Shown here: positions 33,847-42,107 of the stretch, piece after piece
Numbering within the stretch: position 1 is the stretch's first letter
Layout: each line of letters opens with the position of its first letter
NCBI GenBank assembly: GCA_963814905.1
Contig: CAWFEM010000010.1
Coordinates: 124,001 to 188,000 of the forward strand
Reading direction: 5' to 3'
Length of the DNA stretch: 64,000 nucleotides
DNA from: DASWJZ01 sp963814905
GTDB taxonomy: Bacteria; Pseudomonadota; Alphaproteobacteria; Rhizobiales; Afifellaceae
Program-made: the position numbers and the translations under genes
Notes under the pieces: generated by a model
Told to the model about the DNA's origin: nothing
Databases searched by the model: none
The model's input: only the letters and a program-made list of their open reading frames with translations

Positions 33847-34869
33847 ATGGCGACTTATCCTCTCGATTCCGACCGAGTGCCGCCGGCGCCGGGGTTCCAT
33901 GCCCTTTGGGTCCTGGCGCGGAGCGCGCGTGACCTCTCTGGCCGGCGCAGACGGCCGAAATCCATCACGCTCTCTCCAGTTAAAGGACAGCCGAAGCCTC
34001 TCGCACGGGACGACATTCCCCTGATCGTCGCCACGCGAAACAGCATGCGGCTCCTGAAGACGTTTCTCATCCACTATCGCTCCCTGGGCGTGACTCGGTT
34101 CCTTGTCGTCGACGACCGGTCGACCGACGAGACTGCGGCATTCTTGGAGGGAGAGGCGGATGTCGATCTCTTCGCATCAAACGTCAGGTACCGCGAGTCC
34201 AAGCGGAGCCGCTTCTGGCGGAACATGCTGGTCGATCTTTACGGTTCCGGACGCTGGTATCTGAACGTCGATTCGGACGAGTTTCTCATCTACCGCCGCA
34301 GCGAAAAAATCGGACTTGCGGAGGTGATACAAAGCCTCAGGCGCCGAGGGATTCTTCATATGCCGGCGCCGATGCTCGACATGTATCCGCGCGGGCGGGT
34401 AAGCGAAGCCAACTACGCGGGCGACGTCATGCCTTGGGAGGTCGCTCCGCTCTTCGACCGCGCCGGCTACGCGCTAAGCCGGTCGAAGAGAAACTGGGAG
34501 CTGAGTGGCGGGGTCAGAGAGCGCGCGCTTCATACGCGCGTTCATCTCATAAAATATCCGCTTATGTATTGGGGCCGGGAGACCAACCTGTTCAGGAGCA
34601 TACATGCGCCGTGCCCCTATTGGAGGAACTTCAATCCTCCTCTGGGAGCACTTTTGCATTTCAAGTTCTTCAGCGGGTTTGATGAGGATTTCAGGGCCGC
34701 GCAAAGACAAGCCCAACACGCTCAAAACGGCGAGTATTATGCGCAGATGCTGGAGAACATCGGGGATCCGCATGCGCTTGTCCTGGAGGACGAGGTTTCA
34801 GAGGCCTACACCTCCTCAGACGGGCTCTATCGCCTGGGCTTCTTTCAGGATTGGAGAGGCGCGACGTGA
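33847..34869 (+). CDS. glycosyltransferase family 2 protein (Glyco_tranf_2_4 type)
   Basis: A GT-A fold transferase. The N-terminal nucleotide-binding strand is DDIPLIVATRNSMRLLKTFL, with the donor/metal motif VVDDRSTDET and the DxD-like NVDSDEFLIY. C-terminal residues (DMYPRGRVSEANY, HFKFFSGFDEDF) match the PF13704 style of surface-polysaccharide transferases. The ATG at 33847 (MATYPLDSD) is preferred. The frame opens upstream to a GTG at 33724 overlapping the livM stop, but that extension looks non-coding. It is the first gene of a five-gene glycan island, with visibly lower GC in its 3' half. Confidence 0.8.
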   Translation: MATYPLDSDRVPPAPGFHALWVLARSARDLSGRRRRPKSITLSPVKGQPKPLARDDIPLIVATRNSMRLLKTFLIHYRSLGVTRFLVVDDRSTDETAAFLEGEADVDLFASNVRYRESKRSRFWRNMLVDLYGSGRWYLNVDSDEFLIYRRSEKIGLAEVIQSLRRRGILHMPAPMLDMYPRGRVSEANYAGDVMPWEVAPLFDRAGYALSRSKRNWELSGGVRERALHTRVHLIKYPLMYWGRETNLFRSIHAPCPYWRNFNPPLGALLHFKFFSGFDEDFRAAQRQAQHAQNGEYYAQMLENIGDPHALVLEDEVSEAYTSSDGLYRLGFFQDWRGAT

Positions 34870-34935
34870 GACGCATGCGCGCCTTTGTTCTGATCGCTCG
34901 CAAGATGCAGAGCGTTCGATGATCACCACGGTTTT

Positions 34936-35889
34936 GTGGGCGATGGCGTGACCCGCGCCGTGATCGCGGTCTGCACCGCCAAGCGGCCCAATATGCTGCA
35001 TGCGTGCCTGTCCGCGATCGTTGCGCTCGAAGTGCCCGCGGAGGCGACGTTAGCCGTGGTGGTGGTGGAGAACGATGCCGAGCCGCTCTCTTCCGATGTC
35101 GTGGAGAAGCTGTCGGCGGAGACCGGCATCCCTATCCGCTACGTCCAGGAACCGCGGCGCGGAATCCCGTTTGCGCGGAACAGGGCGCTTGAGGGGGCTC
35201 TTCTGGCGGAGGCCGACTGGATCGGGCTCATCGACGACGACGAGCGCCCGGATCGAGACTGGCTCGCGCGCATGATCGATGCATGCGACACCCACCGGGC
35301 CGATGTCGGCTGGGGCCCGGTGCGGCGCGTCTACGAAGCGCCGCTGCCACGCTGGTGGCGCTCGCAGTCGCCGAACAGCGCCGAGACGGGATCGCCGGTG
35401 ACGCAGGCCTCGACCAACAATATACTCATGAATGCACGTCTCGTGCGGGACGACGGGCTCGCCTTGCGGTTCGACGAGCGGTTGACCTTCGGCAACGAGG
35501 ACCTTGATTTCTTCCGTCGCGCGAATGCCCTGGGCGCCAAGATGATCTGGGTTGCCGATGCCTTTGTCGAAGAGGACATTCCCGCTTCAAGGGTGGCTCC
35601 CCACCGTCTCATCAGCCGTCTTCACATGGCCGCGACCGCGCACAGCTTCCTGTCGGTGCTGCGTGAGGGTCGGCTTCATACGGTGATACGGGTTCTGCCG
35701 GGGAGCCTGCGGCGATTGCTGGTCGGCTCGCTCGCCATGCTTCTCGGGCTCCTTATCCGGATCGTCAGCCCCAAACGGGGCGAAGATGTCTATTTCGGCG
35801 GCCTGAAAAGGATCGCCAAGGCGTCCGGCGCGCTTCGGGGTGCTTTGGGAATTCACCATCGCTACTACGAGCGGATCGACGGTCACTAG
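34936..35889 (+). CDS. glycosyltransferase family 2 protein
   Basis: A 317-residue GT2 transferase: IAVCTAKRPNMLHACLSAI opening, the GIPFARNRALEGA substrate loop, DxD-type LIDDDERPDRDW, and the acceptor-side motif GNEDLDFFRRA, where the ED pair is the usual catalytic base region. A hydrophobic stretch near residues 255-275 (LLVGSLAMLLGLLIRIV) suggests membrane association. The start is a GTG at 34936. It probably acts in assembly of lipopolysaccharide, capsule or another surface glycan. Confidence 0.83.
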   Translation: MGDGVTRAVIAVCTAKRPNMLHACLSAIVALEVPAEATLAVVVVENDAEPLSSDVVEKLSAETGIPIRYVQEPRRGIPFARNRALEGALLAEADWIGLIDDDERPDRDWLARMIDACDTHRADVGWGPVRRVYEAPLPRWWRSQSPNSAETGSPVTQASTNNILMNARLVRDDGLALRFDERLTFGNEDLDFFRRANALGAKMIWVADAFVEEDIPASRVAPHRLISRLHMAATAHSFLSVLREGRLHTVIRVLPGSLRRLLVGSLAMLLGLLIRIVSPKRGEDVYFGGLKRIAKASGALRGALGIHHRYYERIDGH

Positions 35890-35896
35890 CGAGCCG

Positions 35897-36946
35897 ATGG
35901 GAATGGAGCAGAAGCCCGCGCCACGCATCGCCCATATCCATCTCGGCACGGATGGCGGCTCGGAGCGATTCTTCCTGAGGCTCGTCAAAGGGCTTGCGGC
36001 GCGCGGCATCGAGCAGATTGCCTTCGTTGGGCCCGACCGGCCCTGGCGTGAGGCGCTCGCCGAGCATTGTGCCGTCCATGAGATCCGCTACCGGCGCAGA
36101 TTTCCGAAACGCCAGCTGCGCCGCCTTCGGGTCAATCTTGCCATCCGGCGCTTCCACGCAACCGCCGCGCTGGCCTGGATGAACACGGCCGCCCGTCTGC
36201 TTCCGCCACCGCGGCCGGGCCTCAAGACTTTTGTCCGCCTGGGAGACTTTCCGCTCGCCCTGGGTACCTTCGAATATGCGGAGTGCATCATCGGGAACAC
36301 GCCGGAAGTCGTTCACCGCTGCGTCGAACTCGGTTGGCCGGCCGAGCGCACGCGTATGATCAGCAACTTCGTGGCCGACGATCGGCAGCCGCCGGCTGAC
36401 CGAAAGGTCCTTGCCACGCCGGAAGACGCTTTTGTCGTTGTCGCGCTTGGGCGATTCGTTCCGCGAAAGGGATTCGACACGCTGATCGAGGCAATCGCCA
36501 AGGTGGATCGCGCTTATCTTTGGCTGATCGGCGAGGGCGAGGAGCTGGAATCCGCTCGCGACCGCATTTCGCGCTTAGGCATTGCCGAACGCGTGCGGCT
36601 TCCGGGCTGGCAGCCGAGCGGCATGCCGTTCATCAAGGCTGCCGATGTCTTGTGTTGTCCCTCGCGCGAAGAGCCTCTTGCCAATGTGGTGCTCGAGGCC
36701 TGGGCCGCCGGCCGCGCCGTCGTTGCGACCGCGAGCGAAGGTCCGACCTGGTTGATCGACGACGAGCGGACCGGTCTCCTCGTGCCGATCGGTGACGTCG
36801 ATCGGCTCGCCGAAGCGATCGCGCGGCTGAGGGACGACAAAGCATTGCGGGCCCGCCTTGCCCAGGCGGGAAACTCGGAGCTGCAGGCACGGTTCTCCGA
36901 AGAGGCGATCTGCTCGGAGTACCTCGACTGTCTCACGCGCCGATGA
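35897..36946 (+). CDS. glycosyltransferase family 4 protein
   Basis: A 349-residue GT-B fold transferase. N-terminal domain: IAHIHLGTDGGSERFFLRLVKGLA. C-terminal donor domain: VALGRFVPRKGFDTLIEA, and the signature ADVLCCPSREEPLANVVLEAWAAG with the E-x7-E type EEPLANVVLE. The ATG at 35897 (MGMEQKPAPR) follows the previous gene by 7 bases. The stop overlaps the next gene by ATGA, so it is translationally coupled. Retaining transfer of a sugar onto a surface glycan is expected from the family. Confidence 0.87.
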   Translation: MGMEQKPAPRIAHIHLGTDGGSERFFLRLVKGLAARGIEQIAFVGPDRPWREALAEHCAVHEIRYRRRFPKRQLRRLRVNLAIRRFHATAALAWMNTAARLLPPPRPGLKTFVRLGDFPLALGTFEYAECIIGNTPEVVHRCVELGWPAERTRMISNFVADDRQPPADRKVLATPEDAFVVVALGRFVPRKGFDTLIEAIAKVDRAYLWLIGEGEELESARDRISRLGIAERVRLPGWQPSGMPFIKAADVLCCPSREEPLANVVLEAWAAGRAVVATASEGPTWLIDDERTGLLVPIGDVDRLAEAIARLRDDKALRARLAQAGNSELQARFSEEAICSEYLDCLTRR

Positions 36947-37686
36947 AGGCCTATCTGATCAATCTCGATCGTTCTCCCGATCGGCTGGCGCACATGTCGG
37001 CTGAGTTCGAGCGTCTTGGCGTCGAATTCGAGCGCTTCCCGGGAGTCGACGCTCGACTCCTGGACGACGCGGAGAAAGCCGACTTCGCCAAGGCGCGTTC
37101 GCGTTGGGAAGCCCCCTGGCTCGACGGCGAGATCGGCATCTTCCTGAGCCATTTCGGTATTTGGCAAATGATCGCGGCGGGAACGGAGCGGGCGGCCGCG
37201 GTCTTCGAGGACGACGTCCTGCTCGCCGGCGACCTGGCGGAATTGCTCCGTGTTGACGATTGGATTCCGCAGGACGCCGACCTCGTGCGGCTCGAGGCCA
37301 ACGCCAAGCTGCGCCTCTCCGGCAAGCGGCGCATTCCTGGGCTGCGCGCGCGCCGCCTCTACGAGGTCCATTCGGGAACCTGGGGCGCCGCCGGCTACGT
37401 GCTGACGAAGGACGCTGCGCGCCGGCTCCTCGCCTACCCGCCGGAGACGCATTGCCCGGCCGACCTCTTTCTCTTCAGGCCGGACAGCTCCGAGGCCGCC
37501 CGAGACCTCCGCTGCTATCAAGTCGTCCCGGCCGTCTGCATCCAGGAGCAGCTCATTTCGGAGAACGGCGCGCGCTTCCCGAGCTTGGTCGGCGTCGATG
37601 GAAGGAAGCCGGAGCGATTGGATCACAGGTGGCGGCTCAAGAACCTCCTGCCGTGGAAAAGGAAACCGATCGGCTTCGCGCCCTGA
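36943..37686 (+). CDS. glycosyltransferase family 25 (LPS biosynthesis) protein
   Basis: A 247-residue member of the Glyco_transf_25 family. The start MKAYLINLDRSPDRLAHM is diagnostic, followed by GEIGIFLSHFGIWQMI and the acidic motif AAVFEDDVLL. The C-terminal part has HSGTWGAAGYVLTKDAARRLL. Members transfer galactose or related sugars to lipooligosaccharide in many Gram-negatives. It is coupled to the GT4 gene by ATGA. A 105-bp gap follows before the methyltransferase gene. Confidence 0.88.
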   Translation: MKAYLINLDRSPDRLAHMSAEFERLGVEFERFPGVDARLLDDAEKADFAKARSRWEAPWLDGEIGIFLSHFGIWQMIAAGTERAAAVFEDDVLLAGDLAELLRVDDWIPQDADLVRLEANAKLRLSGKRRIPGLRARRLYEVHSGTWGAAGYVLTKDAARRLLAYPPETHCPADLFLFRPDSSEAARDLRCYQVVPAVCIQEQLISENGARFPSLVGVDGRKPERLDHRWRLKNLLPWKRKPIGFAP

Positions 37687-37791
37687 GATCGGTAACGCCG
37701 AAAACGAGCGCCCGCCCTCGCTCGGGACGGGCCGCCATCGGGATTATGTTACGGTGCACGGGGTACGGGGGACATCAGCAGGAAGCACAGT

Positions 37792-38499
37792 GTGGTGAAG
37801 AAGAAGCGTAAGATTGGAGGGCGTGTCAGAAGGCTGATCCGGGATTGGAAGGCGGGAAGAATCGTCACGGTTCACGGTGTGAAGCTGGACGTCTCCGCGC
37901 GCAATGTCGGGCCGGAGATCCGTGCGGGGGTCTTGTCAGGCGTGTATGAGGAGCCGGAACGAGAGTTGCTCAACGAGGCTTTGGAGAGCAATGACCGCGT
38001 TCTGGAATTCGGCGGTTGCATCGGCTACCTGAGCCTGCTTTGCGCGCACGTCGTCGGCGCGGAAAACGTGCTTTGTTACGAGCCGATACCTCGGGCCGCC
38101 AGGGCGCTGATGACAAACTTCGAGCTCAACGGCTGTCATCCCCATTTCCGCCAGCGTGCGATCACGGTGGACGGCGGTGACGTGAAACTCTTCGCCGCCA
38201 GCAACTTGATGTCATCGAGCCTTTTTCGCCGCGCTGAGGGGGAATTCATCACCGTCGCCAGCGACCGATTTGACGGTGTCATCGGCGCATGGAAACCCAC
38301 GATCCTGGTCGTCGATGTGGAAGGCGCCGAGTGCGACCTCCTCCCGAGTTCTGAGATGCAGGGAGTGTCGAAGATCGTCTTGGAGACCCATGCAAAGGTC
38401 GTAGGACAGGAACCGACGGAGACGCTGATCAATCACCTTCTCGGCATCGGATTCTCGATCCGCTCAAGTCGGCACAATCGCCTGTTCCTGGTCCGGTAG
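37792..38499 (+). CDS. FkbM family methyltransferase
   Basis: A 235-residue SAM-dependent methyltransferase of the FkbM type: EFGGCIGYLSLLCAHVVG as motif I, ENVLCYEPIPRAARALMTNF carrying the acidic ribose ligand (E), ILVVDVEGAECDLLPS as motif IV (the FkbM VDVEG signature) and a C-terminal RHNRLFLVR. The GTG at 37792 begins VVKKKRKIGGRVRR, a basic tail. In glycan clusters these enzymes O-methylate sugars. The stop TAG (38497-38499) adjoins the sulfotransferase remnant. Confidence 0.85.
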   Translation: MVKKKRKIGGRVRRLIRDWKAGRIVTVHGVKLDVSARNVGPEIRAGVLSGVYEEPERELLNEALESNDRVLEFGGCIGYLSLLCAHVVGAENVLCYEPIPRAARALMTNFELNGCHPHFRQRAITVDGGDVKLFAASNLMSSSLFRRAEGEFITVASDRFDGVIGAWKPTILVVDVEGAECDLLPSSEMQGVSKIVLETHAKVVGQEPTETLINHLLGIGFSIRSSRHNRLFLVR

Positions 38500-38728
38500 A
38501 CGATCGGATACGCTCCCTCGCAATGTCGACACGCGCGCGCTTTCTGCGTCGTCTGGAAAGACGCGGTATTTGGACGGGCATATCGCCCGATCCCACGGCG
38601 CCGACTACCGCGACTATTACGACGCGCGCACGATCCAGGTCGTTGCGGACTGGTACTCCGCCGATATCGAGGCGTTTGGCTTCGACTTCGATACGCCAGC
38701 GCGCAGGAATTGCCTCTACGCCGACTGA
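38500..38728 (+). pseudogene. C-terminal remnant of a sulfotransferase-like gene
   Basis: In the frame of base 38573 a stop-free reading runs from the end of the FkbM gene to TGA 38726-38728. Its last part, SHGADYRDYYDARTIQVVAD followed by WYSADIEAFGFDF, is the characteristic C-terminus of sulfotransferase family proteins (helix ending in the D-x-x-x-FGY/F turn). No start codon with a ribosome site is visible, and the PAPS-binding N-terminal half is absent. It is therefore a 5'-deleted relic, about 70 codons long, at the edge of the glycan island. Confidence 0.6.
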
Positions 38729-38759
38729 GCGAACAAAGAGGCTCTCGTGACGTTAGGGG

Positions 38760-39620
38760 TCAGTCCGGTTCGCGCGTCCGCAACGTGATCTCGGCCTCCA
38801 TCGCAATCGGCCCGCCTTCCGTTTGCGCCCAAAGCCGCGCGCCCTCCTCCTCATGTTTTGCGCAGAGGTCGAAAGGCGCGACGTCGAAGAGCGGCGATTT
38901 GGCCCGATAGGAGAAACCGGCGACCGGCGCCGCGGGATGCCGACGCAGAAAGAGGTCCATCAACAAGGTCGCGATGTAGGGGCCGTGGACGACGAGCCCC
39001 GGATAGCCTTCCTGTTCGCGCGCATAGCCCCGATCGTAGTGGATGCGGTGTCCGTTGAACGTCAGAGCGGAATAGCGGAAGAGCTCGACCGGACCGGGAG
39101 AGGCCGACCGCTGCCAATCGGGTTCAGGCCGTGGCTCCTCGGCGCGGGGCTTGGAGGACACGGCCGACGGTCCTGCGGCCGCACGATAGACGATGTCCTG
39201 CTCCTCGGTTATCGCCGGGACTCCATCCGCGACGATCTCGTGCTTGACGGTCACGAAGACCAGTTCGCCCGACGAGCCGGTCTTGCGCGCGATCGAGGCG
39301 ATCGTCGAGCGGCGCTTCATTGCGGCGCCGAGCCGGATGGGCGCGTGCAGCGCAATTCGTCCGCCCGCCCACATGCGTCGCGGCAAGTCGAGCGGCGGCA
39401 TGAAGCCGCCGAGCCGCGGATGGCCGTCAACACCGATGGTGGACTGGCGCGCTTCTGGAAGAAAGAACAGCCAATGGCCGAGCGGCGGAACGGCGTCCGG
39501 CTCCCAGGGCGGATCGTCATGGTCGAGAAGCGCCGCCAGTCGCCTGAGCGGACCCGGAGCGGCGATGTCGTCCTTCTCCTCCGAACGCCCGACCCAGGCT
39601 TGCAGGTCGCCGTTTGTCAT
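38760..39620 (-). CDS. MaoC/FAS1-like acyl-CoA dehydratase (HTD2 family)
   Basis: A 286-residue double hot-dog hydratase of the FAS1_DH / mesaconyl-CoA hydratase type. The N-terminal half holds LGHWLFFLPEARQ and the typical GGFMPPLDLPRRMWAG. The C-terminal half holds the hydratase-2 active site FNGHRIHYDRGYA (N189, H191, H194, D196) and GLVVHGP (H212). It hydrates or dehydrates an enoyl-CoA with a polar or branched acyl chain. It is the last gene of the minus-strand run acyl-CoA dehydrogenase, CoA-transferase, hydratase, which suggests sequential CoA activation, dehydrogenation and hydration. Confidence 0.85.
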   Translation of the reverse strand: MTNGDLQAWVGRSEEKDDIAAPGPLRRLAALLDHDDPPWEPDAVPPLGHWLFFLPEARQSTIGVDGHPRLGGFMPPLDLPRRMWAGGRIALHAPIRLGAAMKRRSTIASIARKTGSSGELVFVTVKHEIVADGVPAITEEQDIVYRAAAGPSAVSSKPRAEEPRPEPDWQRSASPGPVELFRYSALTFNGHRIHYDRGYAREQEGYPGLVVHGPYIATLLMDLFLRRHPAAPVAGFSYRAKSPLFDVAPFDLCAKHEEEGARLWAQTEGGPIAMEAEITLRTREPD

Positions 39621-39632
39621 GCGGGCTCCGTC

Positions 39633-40796
39633 CTATCGCTCCGCGACCGCGGCGCGGGCCGACGCATCGGCGCCGCTGAACTCGCGTCGTATGGCCTCGC
39701 CGTGCGAGTCGATCGCCGGTGCGGGACCCGGCCGAAAGGTCTCGCCATCCCAGATCTGCGGCGGCGCAGGAATCGAAACCGGTCCGGTGGGGGTGCCGAC
39801 TTCGACGCGGCGCAATTGCGGATGCCGAGAAAATTCTGCGACCGAATTGAGTCTGCCGAACGCAATCTGCGCGGACTGCAGCGCTGCAATCAGCGCCTCG
39901 TAGTCGAAACGCGAGAGGACGGCATTGATCTCCGCGTCGAGCTCGCCCCGATTGGCGCACCTTCGACTGTTCGAGGCGAAGCGTGGATCGGTCGCGAGTT
40001 CGGGCTTGCCGAGCACGTTTCGGCACAGGCTCACCCATTCCGGCTCGGTTTGAACCGCAATCACTACCAGCCGGCCTCCGCTCGTCGCGTAGGCGCCGTA
40101 TGGCGCGATCGTCGCATGGTGGAGACCGACCCGCTTTGGCTCAACGCCGCTGTGCTCCCAGTGGATCAGCGGCACGGCCATCCAGTCGGCGAGGCCGTCG
40201 AAAAGCGACACCGAGATCGAGCGACCGTGTCCGGTGCGCTCGCGCTCGTAAAGGGCCTGCAGGATTGCCGCGTGGGCGCTCATGCCGCAGCCGATATCGG
40301 CCACCGACACCCCGACTCGTCCCGGCGCATCCGGCCCCCCCGTGATCGAGGCAAGGCCGGTCTCGCATTGAATAAGAAAATCATAGGCCTTCATCGCGGC
40401 GTAGGGGCCGTCCTCGCCGTAGCCGGTGATCTCGCAGACGATCAGACGTGGATTTGCTGCCCGCAACGCTTCGCTGCCGAAGCCTGCGCGCCGCGCCGCG
40501 CCGGGAGCGAGATTCTGCACGAAGACGTCCGCTTTGCGGAGGATCGCTCGAAGCAAGGCCGCGTCTTCGGCGTCCTTTATGTCGAGGACGATCAATTCCT
40601 TGCCGCGATTGAGCCAGACGAAATAAGCGCTCTCGCCATGCGCGACCTCGTCATAGTGCCGTGCGAGGTCGCCGGTCGCCCGCTCGATCTTGATGACCCG
40701 GGCTCCGGCGTCAGCCAGCCGCGATGTACAGAACGGCGCGGCGACCGCCTGCTCGAGAGCCACGACCAGGATTCCGTCCAGCGCGCCTTTCCCCAT
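39633..40796 (-). CDS. CoA-transferase family III (CaiB/BaiF) protein
   Basis: A 387-residue type III CoA-transferase. The N-terminal segment VVALEQAVAAPFCTSRLADAGARVIKIE is typical, and the catalytic Asp lies in the usual position in YDFLIQCETGL/GVSVADIG. CoA-interacting segments follow (LNRGKELIVLDIKD). The ATG at 40796 overlaps the acyl-CoA dehydrogenase stop (TGATG). The frame is open upstream but unrelated. It would transfer CoA from an acyl-CoA such as succinyl-CoA to the acid produced by the aldehyde dehydrogenase encoded nearby. Confidence 0.88.
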   Translation of the reverse strand: MGKGALDGILVVALEQAVAAPFCTSRLADAGARVIKIERATGDLARHYDEVAHGESAYFVWLNRGKELIVLDIKDAEDAALLRAILRKADVFVQNLAPGAARRAGFGSEALRAANPRLIVCEITGYGEDGPYAAMKAYDFLIQCETGLASITGGPDAPGRVGVSVADIGCGMSAHAAILQALYERERTGHGRSISVSLFDGLADWMAVPLIHWEHSGVEPKRVGLHHATIAPYGAYATSGGRLVVIAVQTEPEWVSLCRNVLGKPELATDPRFASNSRRCANRGELDAEINAVLSRFDYEALIAALQSAQIAFGRLNSVAEFSRHPQLRRVEVGTPTGPVSIPAPPQIWDGETFRPGPAPAIDSHGEAIRREFSGADASARAAVAER

Positions 40797-41965
40797 CAAT
40801 AGGACCTCGGCAGCCCGAGCACATGTGTCCCAACGTGGGCGAGGATCAGGTTCGTCGAGATCGGCGCGACTTGATAGAGACGCGTCTCCCGGAACTTGCG
40901 CTCGATGTCGAACTCCTCCGCGAATCCAAAGCCGCCGTGGACTTGAATGCACATGTCCGCCGCATGCCAGCTGGCTTCCGACGCGAGAAGCTTCGCCATG
41001 TTCGCCTCCGTGCCGCACGGTTCGCCGTTGTCGAACAATTGCGCGGCCCGCTCGACCATCAGCGCGGCGGCCTGGCACTCAACGTAAGAACGCGCGATCG
41101 GGAATTGGATTCCTTGGTTCTGGCCGATCGGCCTCCCGAACACCTCGCGGTCTTTCGCGTAGGCGGTCGCGCGTTCGGTGAAGAAGCGGCCATCGCCGAT
41201 ACATTCGGCGGCGATCAGGATCCGCTCGGCGTTCATCCCGTCGAGGATGTAGCGGAACCCGCGGCCTTCCTCGCCGATCAAGTTGGCGGCTGGCACCGGC
41301 ACATTGTCGAAGAAGAGCTCTGTCGTCGCATGATTGATCATTGTGCGGATCGGGCGGATCGTGAGGCCGTTCTGGACAGCGTCGCGCATGTCGACGATCA
41401 GGACGGTGATGCCGTCCGTCGGCTTGTCCACCTGGTCTCTCGGCGTGGTGCGGCAGAGAAGCACCATGAGGTCGGAATGTTCGGCGCGGCTGATCCAGAT
41501 CTTCTGGCCGTTGACGATGTATCTGTCGCCGTCGCGCCGGGCCGAGGTGCGGATGCGGGTCGTGTCGGTGCCGCTCGTCGGCTCGGTGACGCCGAAGGCT
41601 TGAAGACGAAGCTCTCCTGAAGCGATCTTCGGCAGATATTCCGCCTTCTGCGCCGCGCTGCCATGCCGAAGGATCGTGCCCATCGTGTACATCTGCGCGT
41701 GGCAGGCGCCGCCGTTGCAGCCGGCGCGGTGGATTTCTTCCAGGATCGCCGTCGCCGCGCCGAGTCCCAGTCCCGACCCGCCGTATTCCTCCGGGATCAA
41801 CACAGAGAGGTAGCCCTCTCGGGTCAGCGTATCGACGAACTCTTTGGGATAGACGCGGTCGCGGTCGAGCTTGCGCCAATATTCGCCGGGGAAGTCCTGG
41901 CACAGGCGAGAGACGGACTCGCGGATTTCGCGATGCGTCTGCTCCTCCTTCACGCGCGTCGTCAC
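40796..41965 (-). CDS. acyl-CoA dehydrogenase
   Basis: A 389-residue FAD acyl-CoA dehydrogenase: PEEYGGSGLGLGAATAILEE, FGVTEPTSGTDTTRIRTSA (FAD contact), YIVNGQKIWISRAEHSD and the C-terminal IQVHGGFGFAEEFDIERKFRE. At the position of the usual YEGT catalytic Glu the sequence is Y364-Q365-V-A, followed by PISTNLIL. The base must then lie elsewhere (helix G, as in isovaleryl-CoA dehydrogenase) or the enzyme is a specialised subgroup. It is the first gene of the minus-strand operon, divergent from the LysR gene. Confidence 0.88.
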   Translation of the reverse strand: MTTRVKEEQTHREIRESVSRLCQDFPGEYWRKLDRDRVYPKEFVDTLTREGYLSVLIPEEYGGSGLGLGAATAILEEIHRAGCNGGACHAQMYTMGTILRHGSAAQKAEYLPKIASGELRLQAFGVTEPTSGTDTTRIRTSARRDGDRYIVNGQKIWISRAEHSDLMVLLCRTTPRDQVDKPTDGITVLIVDMRDAVQNGLTIRPIRTMINHATTELFFDNVPVPAANLIGEEGRGFRYILDGMNAERILIAAECIGDGRFFTERATAYAKDREVFGRPIGQNQGIQFPIARSYVECQAAALMVERAAQLFDNGEPCGTEANMAKLLASEASWHAADMCIQVHGGFGFAEEFDIERKFRETRLYQVAPISTNLILAHVGTHVLGLPRSY

Positions 41966-42042
41966 GGATTCTGATCTTTCCTGTTTCTTGCGAGCCGGCG
42001 CGGATCGGTGATGCTTGCGCGCACACTAATTGCCGGAACGTA

Positions 42043-42058
42043 TTGCGGCTAGCTGCAA
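42043..42058. promoter_or_regulatory. candidate LysR-type operator
   Basis: TTGCGGCTAGCTGCAA is a near-perfect palindrome (two mismatches) with the T-N11-A form of LysR sites. It lies 50 bases upstream of the LysR gene start (42108) and 78 bases from the divergent acyl-CoA dehydrogenase start. Autoregulation plus control of the catabolic operon is the standard arrangement. Confidence 0.45.
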
Positions 42059-42107
42059 ATCAGCGCTATCCGATATGCAGCTTCTGTTATAGAGATCGGC
42101 TGCAGCC

